Shown here: piece after piece, positions 34,646 through 43,473 of the stretch
Layout of the letters: each line of letters begins with the position of its first letter
Position numbering within the stretch: the first letter of the stretch is position 1
Source of the DNA: BOG-908 sp964247675
GTDB lineage: Bacteria; Pseudomonadota; Alphaproteobacteria; Acetobacterales; Acetobacteraceae
Reading direction: 5' to 3'
Assembly: GCA_964247675.1 (NCBI GenBank)
Contig: CAXTVW010000002.1
Span: 17,099 to 81,098 of the forward strand
Length of the DNA: 64,000 nucleotides
The notes under the pieces: generated by a model
Databases searched by the model: none
What the model was told of the DNA's origin: nothing
What the model saw: only the letters and a program-made list of their open reading frames with translations
Program-made: the position numbers and the translations under genes

Positions 34646-37189
34646 TCAGAATCTGTAGGCCGCGTTCATTCCGATGGTAAACGGACGCAACGTGAAGCCC
34701 TGCAGGTTGCGGGTCTGGTTGCCCAGGTAGTTGAAATCATAGATCGGCGAGGCGGAACCTTCGATGTCCGGCCGCTGGATGATCTTGTTGTTGTTGGTCA
34801 GGTTGCGGCCGAACAACGTCACCTCCCAGGCTCCCACATCCAGGCCGGCCGTGGCGTCCAGCGTGATGTAGGAGGGGCGCTTGTAATCGGGGTTGCTGGT
34901 GATGACGTCGCCGTGGCTCTCGCCCACCCAGTTCGGCGCGGCCGATACGAAACCTGCAATACGGTCCGTGACCCGGAAATTGTAGCGGGCGTTATAGCTG
35001 AGGTTGAAGTCGGGCACGCCCGGTATCTTCTCGCCGGCAAACGTTCCGGTGATGAGGTTGCCGTTGACGACGACGCCGTGGTCCAGCGTTGCGTTCACCA
35101 CGCTGCCCGAGAGCGCCATGGTGAGGTTGTCGTTCACCTGGGTCCGCACCTCGAACTCGGCGCCGTAGCTGGTGGCCGAGCCGGCATTGGTCTGGAACTC
35201 GTCGCCCGACGTGACCAGCGGCACCTCAGTCTGGATGTCGTCCCAGAAGATGTAGAAGAAATCGCCACTGAACGTGAGCCGGCCGCCAAACAGCCGCCCC
35301 TTGTCGCCGATCTCGAGGTTCCAGAGCTTGTCCGGCCCGAAACTGCTGGGTGAGTTCGCACGTATGCCGAGCTGGGCCAGGTCATAGCTCGGCGTGCCGC
35401 TATCGGCGGCGTCGCTCGCGACGTAGGGAATGCGGCGGTTCTCGCTGCCCAGCCGGAAGCCCTTCGACGCGTTGGCGTAGATCGTGTTGTTCGGCGTGAT
35501 GTCGTAGCTGACCGCGAACTTTGGCAGGAAGGTGTAGAAGTGGCCGACCGAGGTCACGAGGCCGGGGTCGCCGTAATCGTAGAAGTAGTTCTGGAAGGTG
35601 CTCTCGCCGTCCCGGGCGAACTGGTAGCGCGCGCCGGCGGTGATGCGCAGGTTGGGCAGCGGGTAATAGGTGCCTTCACCGAAGACGGCATACTGGGTGG
35701 TGTCATAGGAGGTGATGCCCTGGAACACCTCGTCGTTGGCGATGGCGCCTGGGAAGGTACCGCCCAGCACATTGGGGTCGCCCGGGCTGACCCCGAACTG
35801 CCGGAAGGTGGCCGAGGCGCCGTTGACGTATTCGGTGTCGGTCGCCGTGGTGCGTTCGTCCGAGTAGTACAGCCCGGCGACCCAGGTGAAGGGTAGCGCG
35901 CTCTCGCCGGGAACGTACGGCTTGGAGACTAGGCGTATCTCCTCGGACCATTGCCGCACGGTGTTGCTGAAATAGGTCTCGCTGGGTCGGTTGTTCAGCG
36001 CATCGAACAGGCCAGGCGGCGCGCCGTGTATCGGGTTGCCGGCATCGTCGTTACCGCAGAAGCCGGTGGCCGGCACGCCTGGTCCGTTGGAGATGTCGGT
36101 GTTCGGGTCGCAGAGATAGACGGCCAGGTTGTCGTAGACCGAGCTGTCAAGCGTGCGGTGGAACTGGCGCTCGTAATTGCCGGTGACTGCGATCAGGTTG
36201 GCGAACCCCAGGTCGGCGTTTGCGGTGAACGACGGCACGATCAGCTTGTCGCGGCCCGGCTCCGCCACCAGCTTCGGCGTCTGGTCGTGCGGCAGGGTGG
36301 TGTATTGCGCGTCCGAATCGCGCTGGTCGAAGTTCTGGAAGAACACCGACGGCGTCAGCGACAGCCAGTCGGTCGGCGTCCATAGCAGCGTCCCGCGCAC
36401 CACGTTGAAGCCGGTGGAGTTGATGCCGTCCTTGATGGCGGCACCGGTGTTGGGGTTGACGTGATTGATGTAGCCGGCGTCCGACCCCGTCTCGCCGGCC
36501 ACGCGCAGCACGAGCTGGTGGTCGACGAGCGGGATGTTGAGCACGCCCTGCTCGTCGTAATTGGGCCCGCCGCCGTGATAGGTGCCGGACAACTCGGTGA
36601 AGACGTTACCCTCGAAGACGTCCATCTTCGGCTGATTGCTGATGTAGCGCAGCGTGCCGCCCAGCGCGCTCGCGCCATACAGCGTGCTCTGCGGGCCGCG
36701 CAGCACCTCGATGCGCGCGATGTCCAGGAATCGCGGCTCGGACGCGCCCTCGGTGGGCAGGTTGCGCGTGGTCAGCGACGTGTCGTCGAGGTAGATGGCA
36801 ACGGTAGCCGTGCCGGCGGCACTCGAGATGCCGCGTATCTCCAGGTTGGACAGGCCTTCGCCGGCCTGGCTGGAAAACGACAGGTTGGGCACCGCGCGCG
36901 AGAGGTCGGCGAAGCTCTCGATGTGGGCCGCGCGTATCTGGGCGCCACTGAGCACCGTGACGCTGAGCGGCACCTTGCGTACGTTTTCCGAGCGTTTCTG
37001 CGCGGTGACGGTGATCTCCTCGATCTTCTTGCCGCCGAGCGCACCGGCTGTGCTTGGCTGGCGGTCCTGCCTGGCCTGGCCCTTCGGCGTCACGGTCTGC
37101 AGCGCCGCGTCCTGCGGCTGCGCCACGGCCGGCCCGGCCGCGCCCGCCAGCACCAGGCCCGCAACGAGTTGAACCCGCAACTTCCGCAA
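34646..37189 (-). CDS. TonB-dependent outer-membrane receptor
   Basis: About 847 residues. TTG 37189 is chosen because GGGGGGAG precedes it by 9 bases and it gives a proper signal peptide (LRKLRVQLVAGLVLAGAAGP, then AVAQ). The TonB box is EEITVTAQKR. The plug follows (VPLSVTVLSGAQIRAAHIES; IARIEVLRGPQSTLYGASAL), then a 22-strand barrel ending LQGFTLRPFTIGMNAAYRF with the terminal aromatic Phe. It imports an unidentified ligand; the large loops and lack of adjacent siderophore genes give no substrate clue. Confidence 0.93.
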   Translation of the reverse strand: MRKLRVQLVAGLVLAGAAGPAVAQPQDAALQTVTPKGQARQDRQPSTAGALGGKKIEEITVTAQKRSENVRKVPLSVTVLSGAQIRAAHIESFADLSRAVPNLSFSSQAGEGLSNLEIRGISSAAGTATVAIYLDDTSLTTRNLPTEGASEPRFLDIARIEVLRGPQSTLYGASALGGTLRYISNQPKMDVFEGNVFTELSGTYHGGGPNYDEQGVLNIPLVDHQLVLRVAGETGSDAGYINHVNPNTGAAIKDGINSTGFNVVRGTLLWTPTDWLSLTPSVFFQNFDQRDSDAQYTTLPHDQTPKLVAEPGRDKLIVPSFTANADLGFANLIAVTGNYERQFHRTLDSSVYDNLAVYLCDPNTDISNGPGVPATGFCGNDDAGNPIHGAPPGLFDALNNRPSETYFSNTVRQWSEEIRLVSKPYVPGESALPFTWVAGLYYSDERTTATDTEYVNGASATFRQFGVSPGDPNVLGGTFPGAIANDEVFQGITSYDTTQYAVFGEGTYYPLPNLRITAGARYQFARDGESTFQNYFYDYGDPGLVTSVGHFYTFLPKFAVSYDITPNNTIYANASKGFRLGSENRRIPYVASDAADSGTPSYDLAQLGIRANSPSSFGPDKLWNLEIGDKGRLFGGRLTFSGDFFYIFWDDIQTEVPLVTSGDEFQTNAGSATSYGAEFEVRTQVNDNLTMALSGSVVNATLDHGVVVNGNLITGTFAGEKIPGVPDFNLSYNARYNFRVTDRIAGFVSAAPNWVGESHGDVITSNPDYKRPSYITLDATAGLDVGAWEVTLFGRNLTNNNKIIQRPDIEGSASPIYDFNYLGNQTRNLQGFTLRPFTIGMNAAYRF

Positions 37190-37335
37190 GATGTCGTTCT
37201 CCCCCCAAGGCGCACCTGGCCAATTCCGTCCGAAACCGGGCCTTTCCGCAAGCGATTGTTGTGGTCCGCGGCTGTCCGATGTCACGGTCAAGCAAATGAT
37301 GTGCCGGCGTTGTCGGGTGCGAAGGAAGCAAGCAA

Positions 37336-37457
37336 GCAGTTCTTTTTTGAAAAAAAGAACCAAAAAACTTTTGCCGCGGCTGTCGCGCCGTGGAGGAAGG
37401 TCCGCGACAGCACGGATAAAAGTTTTTTGCTTCTTTTTTCAAAAAAGAAGGCCTTGC
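37336..37457. repeat. Dispersed hairpin element, copy 8
   Basis: The left arm has a GTTC/GAAC stem and the right arm is CTTC/GAAG. The spacer holds a perfect inner stem CTGTCGCG/CGCGACAG. It lies between the divergent TonB receptor and APC permease genes and ends 31 bp before the permease ATG. Confidence 0.92.
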
Positions 37458-37488
37458 TTTCTTGCTTCGCCCCAGCTTGACAAACCTC

Positions 37489-38859
37489 ATGCCGCAAGCC
37501 GCCCCGTCGTTCAGCCGCACCATGAAAATGGCCGGCTGCCTGTTGATCACGCTGTCCTCCGTCACCCCCGCCTCCTCCATCTTCATCGTGGTGCCCGGCG
37601 TGGTGGAGCAGGCCGGTAGCGGCGCCCTGATAAGCTTCGCCATGGCAGCCTTCGTCAGCCTGCTGACCGCCTACGTGTATGCCGAGCTGTCATCGGCCTT
37701 TCCGCTGACGGGTGGCGAGTATGCGATCGTGGGACGCACGCTGGGGCCCCTGGCGGGCTTCGTCATACTCGGGCTGAACCTGGTGGTGCTTCTGCTCAAC
37801 ATCGCCGTGGTGGCGCTTGGGCTGGGCAGCTATATCGGCGCCATCCTGCCGGGAACGTCACCGGTGCAGGACGGGCTGGTGTGCGTGGTGTTCACCACGC
37901 TATGCGCGATACTCAACGTGCGCACGAACGCGCTGATCACCGGCGCCTTTCTGGCGCTCGAACTGATCGCGCTTGTGGTGATTACCGTACTGGGTTTCCT
38001 CTATCCGGCGCGTAGTTGGGTGAGCCTGGTGGCGCATCCGGTGTTCCTGGACGGCGCGGGTCACCTGGTGCCGGCGGGCATCGGCGTGATCGGGCTGGCC
38101 ACATCGGTCGCCATCTTCGCCTTCTACGGCTACGGCAACGCGGTGTATCTGGGCGAGGAGACGCAGGATGCGCCTCGCCAGATCGCGCGCGCCGTGCTGT
38201 GGGCGTTGGTGATCAGCGTGGTGAGCCAGGCACTGCCGCTCGCCGCAGCACTGCACGGCGCGCCGGACCTGGCGGCGATGTTCAGCTCGGACACGATGTT
38301 CGGCGACTTCGTACGTAACCGCGGCGGGCCGGGGCTTGGGGTAGCGATCAACCTGGCCGTGGCGCTGGCGATCGTGAACGCGGACATCGCGGTGGTGGTG
38401 CTTGTCTCGCGCATGTTGTTCAGCAGCGGGCGTGATGCGGTGTGGGCGCCGCCGGTGAACCGCACGCTGACTCTGGTGCACAAGCGTTTCGGCTCGCCCT
38501 GGGCGGCCACGTTGGTGACGGGCGCGCTGTCCTGCCTGCTGTGCTTCGTGGATCTGCAGGTGCTGCTGGTGATGACGGGGACCGCGATCGTTTTGGTGTA
38601 TGGCGCGCTGTGCGTGGCCGCGATCGTCGGGCGCCGGACGGGAAGCACGGCGCATGCGGCCTACAAGATGCCGTTCTTTCCGTGGCCGCCTGTGCTGGCG
38701 CTGATCGTGCTGGCGTACGTCATTTACACGAACCTCATCGATCCGAAGACGGGGCGGTTGAGCCTGGTGGCGGATGTGGTGATCGTTGCGGCGTCGGCGG
38801 TGTATTACCGGTTCGTGCTTCAGCGGCGGGGGCGGTGGGTGTTGCGGGGGCCGGAATAG
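37489..38859 (+). CDS. APC-superfamily amino acid permease
   Basis: 456 residues with about 12 membrane helices (MAGCLLITLSSVTPASSIFI; ISFAMAAFVSLLTAYVYAEL; GFVILGLNLVVLLLNIAVVA). The consensus glycine-rich helix 1 and the FPLTGGEYAIVGRTLGPLAG stretch fit the APC amino-acid/polyamine family. The substrate cannot be read from the sequence. ATG 37489 gives MPQAAPSFSRTMKMAG. It is monocistronic between two dispersed repeats. Confidence 0.88.
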   Translation: MPQAAPSFSRTMKMAGCLLITLSSVTPASSIFIVVPGVVEQAGSGALISFAMAAFVSLLTAYVYAELSSAFPLTGGEYAIVGRTLGPLAGFVILGLNLVVLLLNIAVVALGLGSYIGAILPGTSPVQDGLVCVVFTTLCAILNVRTNALITGAFLALELIALVVITVLGFLYPARSWVSLVAHPVFLDGAGHLVPAGIGVIGLATSVAIFAFYGYGNAVYLGEETQDAPRQIARAVLWALVISVVSQALPLAAALHGAPDLAAMFSSDTMFGDFVRNRGGPGLGVAINLAVALAIVNADIAVVVLVSRMLFSSGRDAVWAPPVNRTLTLVHKRFGSPWAATLVTGALSCLLCFVDLQVLLVMTGTAIVLVYGALCVAAIVGRRTGSTAHAAYKMPFFPWPPVLALIVLAYVIYTNLIDPKTGRLSLVADVVIVAASAVYYRFVLQRRGRWVLRGPE

Positions 38860-38867
38860 TAGGAAGG

Positions 38868-39014
38868 AAGGCCTTCTTTTTTGAAAAAAAGAAGCAAAAA
38901 ACTCTTACTAACCCGCATCTGCGGCAGTCGTGAGTCCCCGGCGAAGCGCGCCTGCTGCAGCGGCGTCAGTAGCAAAAGTTTTTCGCTTCTTTTTTTCAAA
39001 AAAGAAGGCCTTGC
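38868..39014. repeat. Dispersed hairpin element, copy 9
   Basis: CTTC-type arms at 38868-38907 and 38974-39014. It ends 9 bp before the ATG of the GH10 gene. Confidence 0.9.
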
Positions 39015-39023
39015 TTTCTTCCA

Positions 39024-40097
39024 ATGAAAATCACCCGAAGAACCGCCCTGTCCGGCGCCGCAGCCACCCTGCTGGCGCCACCGGGCCGCACCCTGAAGCA
39101 GCGCGCCGCGGCCAAGGGCCTGTTGTACGGCAGCGCGGTATCCACCGATCTGTTGTGCCGCGATGCGGCCTACGCCACCCTGGTGGCGCGCGATTGCGCC
39201 ATCATCGTGCCCGAGATCGAAGCCAAGTGGGCCGCCACCGAGCCGGAACAAGACCGTTTCACCTTTGGCAAGCTGGACTGGGTGATGGGCTACGCGCGGC
39301 AGCACGGCATGGCGGTGCGCCTGCACAATCTGGCGTGGGGCGTCTACAATCCACCCTGGCTGGCCGGTGCGCTGGCAAGCGGGCAGGCGGATCATGTGCT
39401 GCGGCATCACATCGCGGCGGTGGCCGGCCGATATGCGGGGCAGGTGCTGGCGTGGGACGTGTGCAACGAGCCGTCCGACCCGCGCTGGAACCAGGATGAC
39501 GATCTGGTGGCCGTAGGCTGGAAAAAGGCGCTGGGCGCGCGCTACGTGGATACCGCGTTCCTGGCCGCGCACACGGCCGACCCGGACGCGCTGCTGTTCA
39601 TCAACGACGATCTGCTGGAATACGACGACGCGGCGAGCCAGGCCAAGCGCGACGGCTATCTTCGCCTGCTGCCGCGCCTGTTGGCGCGCGGCGTGCCGGT
39701 GCAGGGTTTCGGGCTGGAGGCGCATCTGCGGCCCGAGCGCAAGCTGGCGGAGGGGCCGTATCGCGACTTCCTGCGCGAGCTCGCCGGCATGGGGCTGGTG
39801 ATACACGTGACGGAACTGGACGTTTCCGACCGCACGCTGCCGGCGGATCTGGCGCTGCGGGACAGTGCGGTGGCTGCGGTGGCCAGGCAGTTCCTCGATA
39901 TTGTTCTGGATGAGCGAGCCGTTCGCGCGGTGCTCACCTGGGGGCTGACGGCGCGGCATACCTGGCTGGCAACCGCGCCGGAGGTGGCGCGGGTGGATGG
40001 CCTGGCGCCGCGCGGGTTGCCGTATGACGGCGCGTTGCAGCCTACGGCTATGTGGCGGGCGGTGGCGTCGGCGCTGGACGGGGCGCCGGTCAGGTAG
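39024..40097 (+). CDS. GH10 endo-1,4-beta-xylanase
   Basis: 357 residues with a Tat-like leader (MKITRRTALSGAAATLLAPP). The GH10 barrel shows the acid/base Glu in AWDVCNEPSD and the nucleophile Glu in IHVTELDVSD. The substrate-binding HNLAWG and the TWGLTARHTW strand are also present. It would hydrolyse xylan or a related beta-1,4 polymer outside the cytoplasm. There are no other plant-polymer genes nearby. ATG 39024 begins 9 bp after a dispersed repeat with no Shine-Dalgarno sequence. Confidence 0.92.
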   Translation: MKITRRTALSGAAATLLAPPGRTLKQRAAAKGLLYGSAVSTDLLCRDAAYATLVARDCAIIVPEIEAKWAATEPEQDRFTFGKLDWVMGYARQHGMAVRLHNLAWGVYNPPWLAGALASGQADHVLRHHIAAVAGRYAGQVLAWDVCNEPSDPRWNQDDDLVAVGWKKALGARYVDTAFLAAHTADPDALLFINDDLLEYDDAASQAKRDGYLRLLPRLLARGVPVQGFGLEAHLRPERKLAEGPYRDFLRELAGMGLVIHVTELDVSDRTLPADLALRDSAVAAVARQFLDIVLDERAVRAVLTWGLTARHTWLATAPEVARVDGLAPRGLPYDGALQPTAMWRAVASALDGAPVR

Positions 40098-40219
40098 GGC
40101 AAGGCAAGACACCGAGAACTTTTGACCCGTTCGCTGCTTGAAGCGGGCGGGCGCCGCGGACGCGCGCGGCTGCTGACACAGCGTCAGCTTGTTTCCTTCC
40201 CAGCTGAAAGACCACTCTC

Positions 40220-40906
40220 ATGCCGGATACCGCCAAGACCATCCTCCTAGCCGGCGCCAGCCGCGGCCTGGGGCTCGGCCTGACCCAGGAATATCTAAGC
40301 CGCGGCTGGCAGGTAATCGCCACCGCGCGCACGCCGGACAAGGCGGACGGGCTGGCCAACCTGGCCTGCGACCGGCTGACGGTGGAGCAGCTGGACGTGT
40401 CCGATCCCGCCAGCGTGGGTGCGCTTGGTGAAAAGCTTGGTGGCCGCACGCTTGACGTGCTGTTCGTGGTGGCCGGCATCAGCACCAACAGCCAGGTGCC
40501 GGCGCATGAGGTCGGTCACGCCGATGTGGCGAAGGAGTTCATCACCAACACCACCGGGCCGATTGCGCTGGCCGAAGCGTTGCAGGCGACCCTGGCGCCG
40601 GACGCGACCGTGGCGTTCATGACGTCTATCCTGGGCAGCGTGGGCAGCAACGCCGGCGGCGGGATGGAGCTGTATCGGGCCAGCAAGGCGGCGTTGAACA
40701 TGCTGGCGAGCTGCTACGCGCTGCGGCACAAGGGCACGCCGGTGGTGCTGATGCACCCGGGCTGGGTGCGCACGGAGTTGGGTGGTGCGAACGCCCCGGT
40801 GGACGTGCCGACGAGCGCGCGCGGGATGGCTGACGTAATCGCCAGGCACGAGAGCAAGGCGGGCATCTCCTACGTGGATTACCAGGGGGCAAAGCTGCCC
40901 TGGTAG
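40220..40906 (+). CDS. Short-chain dehydrogenase/reductase
   Basis: 228 residues with a Rossmann fold: the cofactor loop LLAGASRGLGLGL, VVAGIST in place of the usual NNAG, and the catalytic Tyr/Lys in YRASKAALNM. Arg after the second strand (ATARTPDK) suggests NADP(H) preference. This is the C-factor-like/short SDR subgroup of unknown substrate. It is monocistronic. Confidence 0.88.
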   Translation: MPDTAKTILLAGASRGLGLGLTQEYLSRGWQVIATARTPDKADGLANLACDRLTVEQLDVSDPASVGALGEKLGGRTLDVLFVVAGISTNSQVPAHEVGHADVAKEFITNTTGPIALAEALQATLAPDATVAFMTSILGSVGSNAGGGMELYRASKAALNMLASCYALRHKGTPVVLMHPGWVRTELGGANAPVDVPTSARGMADVIARHESKAGISYVDYQGAKLPW

Positions 40907-41102
40907 GGTTGACCTTTGCCGTTGCGGGAAGCGGGTGCATGGCACGGCACCCGGCGCGTTCTGCGTCCGCCGTGCGCTTCGCTGCGTCGGCCGAGCGGCC
41001 CCGCGAGGAGGGGCTGGACGTAGCGATGCCGCTAACGGTGTGGTTCGTGTTCCTTAACCTTAGTTAAGCCCCGGCGAATCGCCTGGCCTGCTAGCTAGAC
41101 CT

Positions 41103-42131
41103 GTGCCTGTTTCCGACGACACCCGCGCGCTCTCGCCCGAGCGCACCAATGACGACTGGGCGGAGGCGTCCCTGCGCCCGCAGACCCTGCGCGAGTTCGT
41201 GGGCCAGCGGGCGAGCCGGGAGAACCTGTCCGTATTCATCGAGGCGGCACGCGCACGCGCCGAGGCGCTGGACCACGTGTTGCTGCACGGGCCGCCTGGC
41301 CTGGGCAAGACCACGCTGGCGCAGATCGTGGCGCGCGAACTGGGCGTGGGCTTCCGCGCCACCTCCGGCCCGGTGATCCAGCGCGCCGGTGACCTGGCGG
41401 CGATCCTGACGAACCTGCAGGCGCGTGACGTGCTGTTCATCGACGAAATCCATCGCCTGCAGCCGGCCATCGAGGAGATCCTCTATCCCGCGATGGAGGA
41501 TTTCCAGCTCGACCTGATCATCGGCGAAGGCCCCGCCGCGCGCTCCGTCCGCATCGACCTGCAGCCGTTCACCCTGGTCGGCGCCACCACGCGGGCCGGC
41601 CTGCTGGCCACCCCGCTGCGCGACCGTTTCGGCATCCCGCTGCGGCTTATCTTCTATACGCCGGACGAGCTGACGCTGATCGTGGCGCGCGGGGCAGAAA
41701 AACTCGGCTTCGCGCTGACGCAGGACGGCGCGCGCGAGATTGCCCGCCGGTCCCGCGGCACGCCGCGCATCGCCGGACGCCTGCTGCGCCGGGTGCGCGA
41801 CTTCGCGCTGGTGGAAGGCCAGCCGAGCGTGGATCGCGCCACCGCCGATGCCGCGCTGATCCGCCTGGAAGTGGATGCACTGGGGCTGGACGCGATGGAC
41901 CGCCGCTATTTGCGCCGCATGGCCGAGCACCATGGCGGCGGCCCGGTGGGCGTGGAGACGCTGGCGGCAGCCCTCGCCGAGGCGCGCGACACGCTGGAGG
42001 ACGTGGTGGAGCCGTATCTGATCCAGGAAGGGCTGATGCTGCGGACGAGCCGCGGGCGCATGCTGGGAGAGCCTGGGTGGCGGCATCTGGGGCTCAAGCC
42101 GCCGGCCGGGCCGCAGGATCTGCTGTTGTGA
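41103..42131 (+). CDS. ruvB: Holliday junction branch migration helicase RuvB
   Basis: 342 residues of an AAA+ motor. Walker A is HGPPGLGKTTLAQIVA, Walker B LFIDEIHRLQPAIEEI, sensor 1 LVGATTRAGLLATPLRDRFG, and the C-terminal winged helix includes YLIQEGLMLRTSRGRML. With RuvA it drives branch migration in recombination repair. The GTG start gives the family N-terminus (RPQTLREFVGQ region). ruvC and ruvA are not immediately upstream, so the usual ruvCAB order is broken here. Confidence 0.97.
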   Translation: MPVSDDTRALSPERTNDDWAEASLRPQTLREFVGQRASRENLSVFIEAARARAEALDHVLLHGPPGLGKTTLAQIVARELGVGFRATSGPVIQRAGDLAAILTNLQARDVLFIDEIHRLQPAIEEILYPAMEDFQLDLIIGEGPAARSVRIDLQPFTLVGATTRAGLLATPLRDRFGIPLRLIFYTPDELTLIVARGAEKLGFALTQDGAREIARRSRGTPRIAGRLLRRVRDFALVEGQPSVDRATADAALIRLEVDALGLDAMDRRYLRRMAEHHGGGPVGVETLAAALAEARDTLEDVVEPYLIQEGLMLRTSRGRMLGEPGWRHLGLKPPAGPQDLLL

Positions 42132-42141
42132 CGAAGCAAGG

Positions 42142-42170
42142 AAGGCCTTCTTTTTTCAAAAAAGGACTGC
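42142..42170. repeat. Dispersed element, hybrid single hairpin (copy 10)
   Basis: The left half is the CTTC-type outer arm (GGCCTTCTTTTTT). The right half is the GTCC-type end (CAAAAAAGGACTGCTTGC). The spacer and inner halves are missing, as if recombination between the two arms deleted the centre. It ends 10 bp before the ybgC ATG. Confidence 0.85.
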
Positions 42171-42180
42171 TTGCTTTTTT

Positions 42181-42588
42181 ATGACAGGCGAACGCTTCCA
42201 CACTTACACCACCCGCGTGTACTACGCCGACACCGACGCCGGCGGTGTGGTCTACCACGCCACGTATCTGGCGCTGGCCGAACGTGCGCGCACTGAGTCG
42301 ATGTACGACAACGGCACGCCACATGCCGAGATGCTGACGCAACATGACCGTCAATTCATGGTGCGGCGCGCCAATATCGAGTATCTGCGCCCGGCCCGGT
42401 TGGACGACATGCTGACCATCGTTACGCGCGCGGTGTCCGAGACCGCTGCCACCCTGACGCTTCGACAGGATTTCACGCTCCCCGGCGGCGTGCCTGTGGC
42501 GGTGCTCGAGGTGCAGCTCGTCTGCGTTCATCCCGCCACCGGACGACCCACCCGTATCCCGCCGCGCTGGCGGGGTTATTCTGCCTGA
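42181..42588 (+). CDS. ybgC: Tol-Pal-associated acyl-CoA thioesterase YbgC
   Basis: 135 residues of a hot-dog fold with the YbgC/4HBT signature VYYADTDAGGVVYHATYL, including the catalytic Asp. The family cleaves short- to medium-chain acyl-CoA and is encoded first in many tol-pal operons. The ATG sits 11 bp before the tolQ start on the downstream side and just after a repeat hairpin on the upstream side. Confidence 0.92.
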   Translation: MTGERFHTYTTRVYYADTDAGGVVYHATYLALAERARTESMYDNGTPHAEMLTQHDRQFMVRRANIEYLRPARLDDMLTIVTRAVSETAATLTLRQDFTLPGGVPVAVLEVQLVCVHPATGRPTRIPPRWRGYSA

Positions 42589-42599
42589 TAGGAGCTAAC

Positions 42600-43316
42600 T
42601 TGGACCGCACGGTCGATGCCGCAAACCTCGCGGCGCCAAACGGTGATCTCTCGCTGATCACGCTGTTCCTGCAGGCGGACATCGTGGTGAAGCTCGTAAT
42701 GGTCCTGCTGCTGATGGCCAGCATCTGGGTGTGGGCCGTCATCTTCGAGAAGATCACGGCATTACGCCGTATCAATCGGGCGGCAACCGCCTTCGAAGAC
42801 CGGTTCTGGTCAGGTGGCAGCCTGGAGGACCTCTATGAGCAGGAAGGCGTGCGGCCGATACACCCGATGGCGGCCGTGTTCGGCGCGGCGATGGGCGAGT
42901 GGCGCCGCAGCAGCCGCGTGGCCGGCGCCGACATGGCGCGCGGCAGCGTGCGCGACAGGATCGACCGCGCGATGAACGTGACGGTGGTGCGCGAGATGGA
43001 GCGGCTGGAGCGCTGGATGGTGTTCCTGGCGTCCGTGGGCTCGATCGGGCCGTTCATCGGCCTGTTCGGCACGGTTTGGGGCATCATGCACAGCTTTTCC
43101 GCGATCGCCGCCATGCACAACACGAACCTTTCCGTGGTGGCGCCCGGCATCGCCGAGGCGCTGTTCGCCACGGCGATTGGTCTTGTGGCAGCCATCCCGG
43201 CGGTGCTGGCCTACAACCAGATCAGCACGGCCCTGGGGCGGTTCGCCTCCCGGCTGGAGGGGTTCGGCGTGGAGTTTGGCGCCATTCTCAGCCGGCAGAG
43301 CGAGGAGCGGGTCTGA
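42600..43316 (+). CDS. tolQ: Tol-Pal system motor protein TolQ
   Basis: 238 residues, ExbB/TolQ family with three membrane helices (MVLLLMASIWVWAVIFEKIT; MVFLASVGSIGPFIGLFGTV; EALFATAIGLVAAIPAVLAY). The signature GPFIGLFGTVWGIMHSF is present. With TolR it forms the proton channel that energises TolA during envelope constriction. TTG 42600 is the start, with GGAG 6 bases upstream. A dispersed repeat separates it from tolR. Confidence 0.95.
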   Translation: MDRTVDAANLAAPNGDLSLITLFLQADIVVKLVMVLLLMASIWVWAVIFEKITALRRINRAATAFEDRFWSGGSLEDLYEQEGVRPIHPMAAVFGAAMGEWRRSSRVAGADMARGSVRDRIDRAMNVTVVREMERLERWMVFLASVGSIGPFIGLFGTVWGIMHSFSAIAAMHNTNLSVVAPGIAEALFATAIGLVAAIPAVLAYNQISTALGRFASRLEGFGVEFGAILSRQSEERV

Positions 43317-43327
43317 TGCCAGCAAGT

Positions 43328-43450
43328 AAGGCCTTCTTTTTTGAAAAAAAGAAGCAAAAAACTTTTGACTCCGCTGTCGCGCTTCTGCGGGCAAGTCCGC
43401 GACAGCCGGATAAGAGCTTTTTGCTTCGTTTTATAAAAAAAGAAGGCCTT
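43328..43450. repeat. Dispersed hairpin element, copy 11
   Basis: It lies between tolQ and tolR, inside what should be one operon. The arms are CTTC-type. The inner stem CTGTCGCG/CGCGACAG is the same as in copy 8. The right arm carries a few changes (GAGCTTTTTGCTTCG). Confidence 0.92.
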
Positions 43451-43473
43451 TCTTTCTTCGAGGGGCAAGCCTG

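Noticed and set aside
38820..40112. 430-residue minus-strand frame opposite the GH10 gene
   Set aside because: A shadow that runs through a dispersed repeat; the plus strand carries a complete GH10 enzyme.
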